Below, one piece after another: positions 1-9,100 of a DNA stretch of 64,000 nucleotides; within the stretch, counting starts at the first letter, position 1, and each line of letters opens with the position of its first letter. The notes under the pieces were generated by a model that ran no database searches, was not told where the DNA came from, and was given only the letters and a program-made list of their open reading frames with translations. This stretch comes from VRUE01 sp963715455. Lineage in GTDB: Bacteria; Actinomycetota; Thermoleophilia; Solirubrobacterales; 70-9. The stretch is from assembly GCA_963715455.1 (NCBI GenBank), contig OY970245.1, positions 2,604,001-2,668,000 on the forward strand. Direction: 5' to 3'. The position numbers and the translations under genes are program-made.

Positions 1-687
1 GTAACCGATGAATTCTTCAGCGACCCCCCGGAGCCGGCGCCGCTCTTCCAAGGCGACTTCGAGACGGGGAATCTCACGCAGTGGGCTTCCGTCCAAGCTA
101 TTCCTGGCCGGATCACCGCGGTCAAAAGCCCGGTCTCACAGGGAACCTACGCCGGGCGCTTCGAAGTCAAAGAAGGCGATAAAGAGCCGGCCACCGGATC
201 ACAACGGGCCGAGGTGATCTCGGGTGAGGAATTCGAAGAATCGGATATTCGCTACTTCCGCATCCTCAGCCGGGTCGACTCGTGGGACTTCGGTCACTGG
301 GGCATGATTTGGCAGATGCACGACGAAAGCGCTGGGTCGCCTCCGCTTTCGTTGCAGATCTACTTAGACAAATCCACCCCGATGCTATGGCTGGGGCCCG
401 GGAATGGGTCTGCGGACTACTGGGAGGCCCCGCTCCCCGGATTGGAAGGTTGGTTCGAGGTGGTCATCCGTGTCGACTTTGGCGCCGAAGGTTCTCTGAA
501 GGTATGGCTCGACGGAGAACCACAGCTAATGCTCAACGGGAAAGCTGCTTACGAAGCAATCGACACTCTTGGCGAAGCCCCTGGCTACGACAAGCTCGGC
601 ATCTATCGCTCGTCCTCCTCCAAAGGCACCGCCGTCGTCTATCACGACGACTACCGCGTAACCGATGAATTCTTCAGCGACCCTTAG
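1..687 (+). CDS. polysaccharide lyase (heparin lyase I-like), 5' truncated
   Basis: The reading frame is open from base 1 to the TAG at 685-687, so only the C-terminal part is present. It resembles the PF14099 heparin-lyase-I-like family, concanavalin-like beta-sandwich enzymes that cleave acidic polysaccharides by beta-elimination. Visible family traits are GDFETGNLTQW near residue 19, a PPLSLQIY strand, WFEVVIRVDF, KVWLDGEPQ, KLGIYR and VVYHDDYRV at the end. The first nine codons (VTDEFFSDP) repeat exactly as the last nine, and bases 1-26 equal 658-683, so the window opens at the end of a preceding identical-ended domain: the protein has at least two tandem lyase domains. It is convergent with a mazF remnant. 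Substrate specificity cannot be read. Confidence 0.72.
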   Translation, partial: VTDEFFSDPPEPAPLFQGDFETGNLTQWASVQAIPGRITAVKSPVSQGTYAGRFEVKEGDKEPATGSQRAEVISGEEFEESDIRYFRILSRVDSWDFGHWGMIWQMHDESAGSPPLSLQIYLDKSTPMLWLGPGNGSADYWEAPLPGLEGWFEVVIRVDFGAEGSLKVWLDGEPQLMLNGKAAYEAIDTLGEAPGYDKLGIYRSSSSKGTAVVYHDDYRVTDEFFSDP

Positions 688-814
688 AGCACAGCAACAC
701 TGAGCTCAGAGACCCAATACCAGTGAGAGGGCTTCGTCGACGGCTCGAAGCTCGTCGGCATCGAGGCGGCCAGCGGAACGTCCAAGCCGCTGTGGATCCA
801 CGACGGTGGTCTGC
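633..814. repeat. left 182-bp direct repeat of the island
   Basis: This stretch is identical to 14356-14537 in the same orientation (offset 13,723). It covers the 3' end of the lyase gene on the plus strand and the 3' end of a mazF gene on the minus strand. Weaker homology with small indels extends left to about 588 (copy at about 14311). The left copy has the complete lyase end and a truncated mazF; the right copy has the reverse. That is the pattern left by an insertion between two originally convergent genes. Confidence 0.93.
706..814 (-). pseudogene. mazF 3' fragment
   Basis: This is the last 36 or so codons of a MazF-type toxin, identical to the end of the intact gene at 14429-14746 (VVDPQRLGRSAGRLDADELR through VLGL and TGA). 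Homology stops abruptly at 814, where unrelated sequence begins, so the N-terminal two thirds including the ribonuclease active site are missing. It is a by-product of the direct repeat rather than a functional gene. Confidence 0.9.
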
Positions 815-1112
815 CACGAGACGGAAGAGTCGCAGCGATGCCCGATGGGCCTCAGCAATTTTCGAGGCTTGGACGACGAATCGGTCCCGTTGCCAACTCA
901 CCCGAGAAACACGACAACTGGAGCTTTCCCTTCCGGCCAGCCGCACCACCGGGATCCCTTCTTGACGACAATTGCACCAGACCACCCGCGCGGCCCAATG
1001 CGTCGACCAGGCATTTGAGACGCTCGCTGGGCAAAACGCTGAAACATGCTCCATACATCGTCAGCAGGGTCCTTGCGCAACGACGGGATGGGCTGACGTG
1101 GGGCTTACGAGT
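815..1112. other. unassigned degenerate sequence
   Basis: About 300 bases between the mazF fragment and the lipoprotein gene. Open frames are short on both strands and none has a recognisable motif or a ribosome-binding site. It is probably decayed accessory DNA at the left inner edge of the island. Confidence 0.4.
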
Positions 1113-1526
1113 TCACTCAGCTGGCCAGCGACGCGGAGGTGGATCCGTACTCGAATCAAACAGCATGAGATTATCAAGGTTTCGTTTGAAGAAAACAGTC
1201 TTGTAGACAGCGAGGTCAACGCCTCGACACTTTTCCACCGGTTTCTGAGGAGACAGCAGCAACTTCAGAAAGACACGGTTGCCGGAATATCTCGCTATTG
1301 CGCGCTGGACACTCGGCTTTGGGGTCCCTACACAGTAGTCAACTTCTCCAACAAGCCGAGCCTGCTTAGGACCGGTCCGCTTGAAAATCGACCATTCAAG
1401 GGCTTCTTGCTTAGAGGCAATTGCGTCTCCCTCGCCCCCGCAACTTCCCAAGCCCAGCATGAAGCAAACGATCAGTATAAGACCAGAAACTGGTCTATAT
1501 GTTGCCATTTTAGAATTAAGGCGCAT
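1113..1526 (-). CDS. exported lipoprotein, candidate companion of a protease tail
   Basis: A 137-residue protein with a lipoprotein signal: hydrophobic SGLILIVCFMLGLGS followed by the lipobox Cys and Gly-Gly-Glu-Gly. The mature part is about 100 residues with two further Cys (DYCVG, VEKCRG), possibly a disulfide. I do not recognise the family. The ATG at 1526 has a GGAGG four bases upstream, and the gene starts 15 nt after the stop of a protease-tail fragment, so the two were probably translated together. A degenerate copy of its central part lies at 1912-2003, also directly after a protease remnant. By position it could be a surface-anchored inhibitor or immunity protein for the protease; this is inference. 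Confidence 0.65.
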   Translation of the reverse strand: MRLNSKMATYRPVSGLILIVCFMLGLGSCGGEGDAIASKQEALEWSIFKRTGPKQARLVGEVDYCVGTPKPSVQRAIARYSGNRVFLKLLLSPQKPVEKCRGVDLAVYKTVFFKRNLDNLMLFDSSTDPPPRRWPAE

Positions 1527-1540
1527 TTAGCCTCCGAGCC

Positions 1541-1906
1541 TCAGACGCAGTGGCTCAAGCCACGGGCTGTGCAAAATGCCTGGTAGATGTTGCCATTCAT
1601 GTTGGGTGGGTGCAGCAAGGGCTCGACAAGCCCCTGAACACCGCCTCGCCTTGACACCAGCAATCCAATCGAGGCACCCGTCCGGGGACTCCATACCGGA
1701 GCTCCACTGTCACCATGATCCGGGTATGTCTCGAACTTCACCCAGTACCCCCCGCTCACTCCCGCAGCATCCTGATAATGCTTATCTCGTGAGAGTATCG
1801 GGCCACAAGATGGAGTTTGCGTTTTCACACCTGAATAACAGACCCGATTTCCAACGAGCGAGGAAAACCGTCGCGCGCGACTTTGCCGATTTCTTTCCAA
1901 TCTTTT
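1541..1906 (-). pseudogene. serine-protease (S1) C-terminal tail fragment
   Basis: About 119 codons after an in-frame TGA at 1907-1909. It contains the end of a chymotrypsin-fold protease: a CYSG...SCG disulfide region and HGDSGAPVW with the catalytic Ser. The His and Asp of the triad and any signal peptide are missing, so it cannot be an active exported protease alone. It parallels the C-terminus of the giant protein at 3195-9998 (CHSG...KCG then GGDSGGPVW) without being a close copy. Codons are AT-richer than the chromosomal genes further right. I read it as a displaced C-terminal tip. Confidence 0.75.
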
Positions 1907-1911
1907 TCACT

Positions 1912-2003
1912 GGTCTCTTAGGAGACAGCAACTTCAGAAAGACACGTTGTCGGAATCGGAATATCTAGTTATCACGCGCTGGACACTCGGCTTTGAGGTC
2001 CCG
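1912..2003 (-). pseudogene. degenerate copy of the lipoprotein gene
   Basis: Reads KPSVQR..TRYS like the lipoprotein (KPSVQRAIARYSGN) and shares runs such as AGCCGAGTGTCCAGCGCG with bases about 1245-1335. Indels shift the frame and a stop follows after some 20 codons. It abuts the protease fragment at 1541-1906 on one side and a second protease remnant on the other. Confidence 0.8.
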
Positions 2004-2077
2004 GTGAGCCAGGGATTGGAAGGAGTGGCGTCAGGCAGCTTTCAACTTTGTCGCCTGCGGAAAGAGGTCCGACCGCC

Positions 2078-2243
2078 TTATGAGTTTCCTCTAATCCAGA
2101 CCGGAGCGCCACTATCCCCGCGAATGGAGCGCCCCCTTGAAGCAAGTTAGCCATAGTTACCCAGGTATCCCCCGGAAACTAAAGGTTACTCTTTCGGAGA
2201 CCGTAATTTTCCGCATACCAATTTCGCGGAGACATGCCCAGAA
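2078..2243 (-). pseudogene. second decayed serine-protease tail
   Basis: In one minus-strand frame, interrupted by two stops, I can read SGHVSAKLVCG, then VSGGY, then RGDSGAPVWIRGNS and TAA. The SG-x2-S-x4-CG spacing matches the giant protein's protease tail (SGKTSNRPKCG), and GDSGAPVW is the S1 catalytic-serine motif. Internal stops show it is dead. Confidence 0.7.
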
Positions 2244-2289
2244 AGCATACTTGCTTACCACGAGGCGGCACAGGCGCAACGGACATTTC

Positions 2290-3183
2290 CTAACCGAGCT
2301 GGAACTCCGCAGCGCGTCTAAACACCGAACTAGCATCTGAACCAAAATGCGCCTCACCTATCTCCTTAACCACACGATAGCGACCCTTTGTCAAGCTGGA
2401 CGGAAGGCGAATTACTTCACACTTGCCTATCTCTCCCGCGCCGAGAAACCGGGTTGGGGGATAGGGACGCCGATATCCCGCCGAAAACACCTCAGACCAC
2501 CTTCCAGATGCTACCCGCCGTTGAACATGGAACACCGTTGTGTAGTCAAGCGCCTCGGTTCCTTGATTCCTAACCCTCATTCGAAGATGTTCACCGGGAT
2601 GCAATGCCCGCCTTTGAAGAGCTAGAACGACCGAGCGCCTCTGGCGCACGACTCGAATGTAATTGCTGTAGGTACCGAGCGGCACACCAGCCCCATCCGA
2701 AAAAGAAATGTCATATCGGTAAGACCCTGGGCTTCCAGGTGTCTTCATTACGAACTCCACAATGCTGCGATTTGACACCTCTTTAATTGCTTCTTGCGTC
2801 TGCCCCACCATGTCCGTTACCACACCACTTGTATCGATTCGAGCAAGTTTGCTTTCGACAATCCAATTGACCGCAATAGTGTTCCTGCTAAATATCGTGT
2901 AGCCAAAGCTGCCGCTGCCCGAAATAATTCGGCCGCCGTTGGGCGGAGCTGAAAACTTTTGAAGACCAATCGTCGACGCAAAAGGCAGATACCCCGATTC
3001 GGGCACTTCTATGATCGAAGGCAAGCCGTAGAGCTTCTCTTCAAAGTCATGAGTTAGCGGGCGCCCGCAAAATCCATCATCAGCTCGGGCATATGCGCCG
3101 GTCGGGCTCACACAGCAGAGCAAAAGCAGCGCCAGCACCATACTCAAAAGCATGCTCCTACGTAGCTCATTCGAATCGTGCAT
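2290..3183 (-). CDS. secreted Ig-like-fold protein, companion of the giant protease protein
   Basis: About 297 residues from ATG 3183; an in-frame GTG at 3207 would add eight residues and overlap the upstream gene's 3' end by 13 nt. A signal peptide is clear (MLLSMVLALLLLCCVSPTGA). The C-terminal half (about residues 180-280) has the look of a bacterial Ig-like domain: LHPGEHLRMRVRNQGTEAL, then SGRWSEVF, then LTKGRYRVVKEIG, resembling the Big_14/BsuPI type of beta-sandwich. BsuPI-family members include a proteinase inhibitor, so an inhibitor or immunity role for the adjacent protease is reasonable but unproven. It overlaps or abuts the giant gene, implying coupled translation. Confidence 0.7.
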   Translation of the reverse strand: MHDSNELRRSMLLSMVLALLLLCCVSPTGAYARADDGFCGRPLTHDFEEKLYGLPSIIEVPESGYLPFASTIGLQKFSAPPNGGRIISGSGSFGYTIFSRNTIAVNWIVESKLARIDTSGVVTDMVGQTQEAIKEVSNRSIVEFVMKTPGSPGSYRYDISFSDGAGVPLGTYSNYIRVVRQRRSVVLALQRRALHPGEHLRMRVRNQGTEALDYTTVFHVQRRVASGRWSEVFSAGYRRPYPPTRFLGAGEIGKCEVIRLPSSLTKGRYRVVKEIGEAHFGSDASSVFRRAAEFQLG

Positions 3184-3194
3184 CGCCTTGATCT

Positions 3195-6100
3195 CTAATC
3201 CTTCCACTTGACCAAGTTTAGCGCGCCTTCTGGCGTGCCCAAGACAGACAAAATTCCAGGTGCGGCAGGGCGGGCCGGACTCAGTAGGAGGGGGGTTATA
3301 TATGAAGTTTCAATCGTTTCATCGAACTCCCCTGCCGTCATCGAGCCAACTGCACGGCCCGTGCCAGGTTGCCACACTGGCCCACCACTATCTCCGCCCA
3401 GTGAAAAGGCCTTAAAGGGAACCTGCCACATCCTGGGACCATCTTTTCTATACCTAAACGCAACCGGAGGTTTAACAACAGCTCCACATTTTGGACGATT
3501 AGACGTCTTCCCAGAGTGGCACACGATCATCCCTTCATACGGGATGATCGGGTCTGAAATCCTAACCGATTGATCGTACCGAGTGTAAATAAGCCTAGGC
3601 GCAACGTCTGGGTTCTCCAAACGGACTGCTGATGCATCAACCATGAAGCCGTCACCCACACTAGTGAAGTTAGTACGGCGCACAAATCCCATTGGGTTTT
3701 CTTCTCCCACAAGATTTTTGCCATCAGGCGTCCATTGCCATCTGAGCATCTGCTGTCCCAGCGTAAAAAAGCAATGACCTGCCACCAAGAGGAAGTGCCT
3801 ATGTGTAAGAAGGCCATCGGCACCTCTTCCGCCAATATCCCAAGCTCCATAGCCTGCAGTGCATTCTTGTCCTGATTTGCTGCGTACTGTATCTCCAGCC
3901 TTAATTCTTCCTGTATACCTTTCTCGACTTCTAGGCGCTGGGCCTTCGGACTGGTCCGAATAGACCGTAGTAGGTGCCTGTTGGCCGAACAGTGATTCCA
4001 ATGTCGCTTTAACCTGATTTACGTTATTAGCACCGACTGTTACCCGATTCGTTGGAATGTCAATACCTACTTGCGTAACAGCTCCATTCGTTGGTGCGTC
4101 AGATACTGCGAGCTGTAGCGTCTCAAGATCTTTGAGCGAGTGAGGTGGCTGAGTAGGAAAGGGTTTGACCCTGTCTGCCGGCGCCATAAGCACGCCAGGC
4201 TGTTTAAGTTCGTTGACGTGTTCGGTCTGCCCGGTTTTGAAGCCCACAAATAGCTTTCCACCCTGTCGGTGATCGACGTAGAAACCAGCGTATCCGGCGG
4301 ATGCGGCATGGACCAGTACCCACTGTGGCAGTGTGGTTGCTGCTTGATCAAGATACTGTTCGCGATATTCGAGCTCCGCGACGTCGGCAGGCCGCAGAGG
4401 CACTCCCCACTTTTCCGTCGTTGACCTAGCAACTGAATCGCCTTCATACCAGGCGTTAATCAAGTCGAAGATCCGTTCGTTTAGCTGGGTCTCATTTTTG
4501 ACTGGGAAAACCACCTCAAAGCCATACTCTTCACGGAACTCCGCAATTTCGCTGAACGTTGGCGGAATCGGCGAGCCGGGTGCGGGTGGAGGTAGCGGCT
4601 GAGGGATATCGACCCAGAAGCTCTCCGAGGTGCTTTCGCCGTTACGGTCGGTGGTGATGACTTTAAGGTCGAGGTGTCCAGGCGGGTGAGAGTTGGTGCT
4701 GGTGATCCATTCGTCGATGATAGGTTCGTTGTCGCACTCGATCCCGGGTTCTGATGTCTGTTCACAGGTCTGTTCGCTAATCAGCTGGTTGCCGTTGACC
4801 AGGATCTGAATGGAGGCGATTCCCTCGGCGGATTCGGCCCGTGCCTCGAGTGAGTAATCCCCGCTGGAAATGGCCTGCGGTTTTTCCCTGTTGTCATAGA
4901 GCGTGCCGGCCAGATCGAGCTCCGGCGGTTTCTGGGTGTTCCACCACTTGAGCACCGAGCCATCGGCACCGATGTCGTAGTTGAGATGTGGTGCGCCGGG
5001 CGGAATCACGATCGTGCGCCGCGGGTCATCGAAATAGTTGAATTCAGTGCTTTTCGCTGGTTCGGAGCCGGCTGGATCGACCGTGACTTTGGTGACCCGT
5101 CCGTATGTTGCCTCGTATTCGATCGCCGCCCAGGTGTCATTGGGCAGCGTGATTTTCGTGAGCCTGCCAGCCCCGTCCTTCTCATAGGTGGTCTCCCCCA
5201 AGGGTCCCTCGTGGGCCACGAGAAAGTCGCCTTCGTGCTCGTAGGTATGCTCACCGGCGGCGTTGCCTTCGACGCTGCTCACCAGCCCGCCTTCCGTCTC
5301 GATGGTGACCTGCGGATCGCCATCGGTCACGTCGACTTCCACAGCAGGAACGGGCGCATAGTTGGCAAGCAGCCACTGCTGCACCCGGTGGTTGTTGACG
5401 TCGGCTACCCAGAGGTGTCCCTTGGAGTCGGTCTCGATCCCCATCGGGTAGGTGAAGCTGAACTGGCCGGGACCGGAGCCGAGGCTGCCGAACTGACGGA
5501 CGTATTTGCCTTCGGAGTCGAACTGCTGGATGCGGTGATTGCTCTGATCGCCCACCCAGACGTTGCCCACGGCGTCAACCTCGACCGCGTCGGGGTGGCT
5601 GAACTGGCCGTTGCCCGACCCGGAGGAGCCGAATTTGAAGAGGAATTCACCCGCTTCGGAGAAGACGTTGACCCGGTTGTAGATCCAGTCTCCGGCCCAA
5701 ATCCGCCCGTCGGGACTGACGTCGATGCCGGTGCACTCGCCGAACTGGCCGTTGCCCGATCCTTTGGAGCCGATCACTTTGATGAACTCACCCGCTTCGG
5801 AGAACTTCTGGATGCGGCCATTGCCCGTGTCGCAGACCCAGACGTTGCCTTTTGCATCGACGGCGATGCTTTCGGGGAGGCTGAACTGGCCGTTGCCGGT
5901 GCCGCTCGATCCGAATTTGAGCAGGAAGTTGCCGCTTGGGTCGAACTTCTGGATGCGGTTGTTGTTGGCATCGGCGACGAGCAGGTTGCCGTCGCGGTCC
6001 ACAGCAATCGAGGCGGGTCGGTTGAACTGGCCGTTGCCGGTGCCGTAGGAGCCGAACTTGGCGAGGAACTGGCCATTGGAGCTGAACTTCTGGATGCGGT

Positions 6101-9100
6101 TGTTCGACTTGTCGACGACCCAAAGGCTGCCGCCGAGGCCAACCGCGACATCGCCAGGGGATTTGAGCTGCCCATCGCCCGATCCGTTGGAGCCAAAGGC
6201 ACTGGCATAGGTGGGCTGCTGAATCGGCACCAGCCACTGCTGCACCCGGTGGTTGTTGACGTCGGCTACCCAGAGGTGTCCCTTGGAGTCGGTCTCGATC
6301 CCCATCGGGTAGGTGAAGCTGAACTGGCCGGGACCGGAGCCGAGGCTGCCGAACTGACGGACGTATTTGCCTTCGGAGTCGAACTGCTGGATGCGGTGAT
6401 TGCTCTGATCGCCCACCCAGACGTTGCCCACGGCGTCAACCTCGACCGCGTCGGGGTGGCTGAACTGGCCGTTGCCCGACCCGGAGGAGCCGAATTTGAA
6501 GAGGAATTCACCCGCTTCGGAGAAGACGTTGACCCGGTTGTAGATCCAGTCTCCGGCCCAAATCCGCCCGTCGGGACTGACGTCGATGCCGGTGCACTCG
6601 CCGAACTGGCCGTTGCCCGATCCTTTGGAGCCGATCACTTTGATGAACTCACCCGCTTCGGAGAACTTCTGGATGCGGCCATTGCCCGTGTCGCAGACCC
6701 AGACGTTGCCTTTTGCATCGACGGCGATGCTTTCGGGGAGGCTGAACTGGCCGTTGCCGGTGCCGCTCGATCCGAATTTGAGCAGGAAGTTGCCGCTTGG
6801 GTCGAACTTCTGGATGCGGTTGTTGGACTTGTCGGCGACCCAGAGGTTGCCTTTGGGATCGATCGCGATCGAAGACGGTCCGGAGAACTGGCCGTTGCCG
6901 GTGCCGCTCGATCCGAATTTCGTCAGAAATTCGCCTTTCGCATTGAGCTTCTGCACACGGTTGTTGGACTTGTCGGCGACCCAGAGGTTGCCGACGGAGT
7001 CAATGGCCACGTCGCCGGGGGATTTGAACTGGCCATTCCCCGATCCGTTGGAGCCAAAAGAACTCGCATAGGTGGGCACGGCGATCGGTTCGGCCTCGGG
7101 TATCTCGAGTTCCTCAGGGTCGGCGGCGAAGGTGGCGGGGTCCTGGACGGCGATCTCGACCAGCTCTCCGCCTTCATAGTCGTAGTCGACCTTGGCATAG
7201 CCCTCGGTGCGCAGAGCCTCAGCCCGCCCGTCTTCGTTGAAGGCAACCGAGGTTGCCGATTCGCCGGTCTCATCGGTGAGCTCATAGCCGCCGTCGGCCT
7301 CCTTGGTAAGCGTCGCCTGCAGCTCTGGGTCGAACTCTTTCCCACCCGCCTGGGTGGGCAGCTCGATGCCCCCGTCTACGGCGCCACTCGAATCGACGAT
7401 TTCCGTTTCGCTTGGGCTCGGGGCTTCCTCGGGGTCAAGCTGGGGTGTCTGGGCGAGCGTCCAGCCATCGCCCCATTCGGTGTTCTCAGAGTCGGGCAGC
7501 ATCGAGTTGTAGTAGCGCTCGACTTCGAGGTCGACCGCAGCCCCTTTGATGTCGAGGTCGAGCTCGCGGTAGACGAGGTTGCCGTTCATAACGTTGACCG
7601 CGAGTTCGGGCCGGGCCGGATGCTCTTCGTTGGATTCATCGCCCACTCCATCGGGCAGCGGGAAGTAGTGCATCACGTACTCGTCCCTCATCCCAGTTGC
7701 AGGGAAGTATTCGAACTCGATGTCGCGGGTCTTGACGTTTTCGGCAAAGTCGATCGCCTTCACCTGCAGCGTGTGGCTGCCGGCGGTCTCGATATTGCCC
7801 AGTCCGAGTGTGTAGGTCTCTTTCTTTTCACAGCTGGTTTCCGGGCAGGATGATTTCGGCACCCAAGGAACCTGCATTTTTTTGCCGTCGAGGAAGACTT
7901 CGATGTTCTTGACGCCCGAGCGCTTGGTCAAAGGACTTTCTTTACTGCCATCCGTCGCTTTGATTGTGAGCTTGTAGACAGGGAGCCTCAGCTTCTCGGC
8001 CCCATCTTCTGGCGCCGGGGGTTCTTCGCTCCCCACCTCCTCGGTGGCTTCAGCAAGCTGGCCGCTCAACGTAACTTCGGGCACGCTGCGATCGACCATG
8101 GTCTGGATCGGAACGCTGGCGGTCTTCCCGGTCGGGTCTTCGACGTTGACGGCACCGGTTCGGATTCCCTCGCCAAAGCTGTTCGCAGTCGGCGTGAACA
8201 CCGAGTTCCTGCCCGCCGGGCACATTGCGGAACGCAGGCCGGTGCATCCGCCGACGTTGTCTTGGGCGACAAGCGCTTTGCCTTGGTTGGTGATCGTGAC
8301 ACGGCGCACCCCAAGGCCACCATCGTTAGTAGGCACGTTGATCGAGAGTGGTGGAGTATCGCTGAACCATCCGCTCGGAATACCGGTGACCGTGCCGATA
8401 TTCGGGTTGGACAGGTCATCGAGGAAAATCGCGACACCGCCGGCATAGATGTCCCTCCAGCAGGGCATTTTCGCCGCGGTGCCGTTGCCGGTGCCCATTC
8501 CGAGGACAAATACCTGCCCAGTTTTCTCCCGCCACATATCCTGAGGCGCAAGCTGAGTGGAAGGCTGCTCTATCCCATAGCCATAGGAATGAGCCCAATC
8601 GCGATGGAAGGTAGCCCAGCCCCAAGCATCGCTCCATAGGCCAGTGTAGTCGTGAGGCTCAGGGTATTTGCCGAGGTCGGTGCAGCCATGATCATCGCGC
8701 CAGAACGGGCTGATCAACACGGCCCCGATGTAGCTGTTGGCGCCGGGTACGGTATAGGTGAACTGGCCAAGCTGATTCGCCGGTTGTGCCCCGGTGGTAT
8801 CAGTCCCCGAGATAAATAGACCGCGGTCGGAGCCGTTCCACTGATGGTAGATGTGGTGGGTTCCAGCCCAGAAACGACCGCCGTTGTTGGTCGCCCATAT
8901 CCATGGGCTTGTGGCAGGTTCCAGTGCAGCGAGGCTTTGCCCCCACCACCAGTTGTTGCCGTCGTACCAGTTCTCCACGATGGCGGGGTCGACAAGCAGC
9001 GGGTAGGCGAATTGGCCTTCGCGATGACTGACCGCGAGGACGAGGGTGGTCCCTTCGATCCGCATCGTCACTGGAACATCGCTGCCCTGCGCGTCAAGCG

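Noticed and set aside
972..1586. 204-codon plus-strand frame across the lipoprotein region
   Set aside because: No domain or start signal; the minus strand shows a signal peptide and lipobox with GGAGG upstream.
5371..7080. CRISPR-like periodic repeats
   Set aside because: The roughly 140-bp period encodes NHL repeats in frame; there are no short palindromic repeats with unique spacers and no cas genes.
4986..7853. 955-codon open frame on the plus strand opposite the NHL region
   Set aside because: It mirrors the codon bias and duplication of the minus-strand gene, has no start signal and its composition is that of an antisense shadow.
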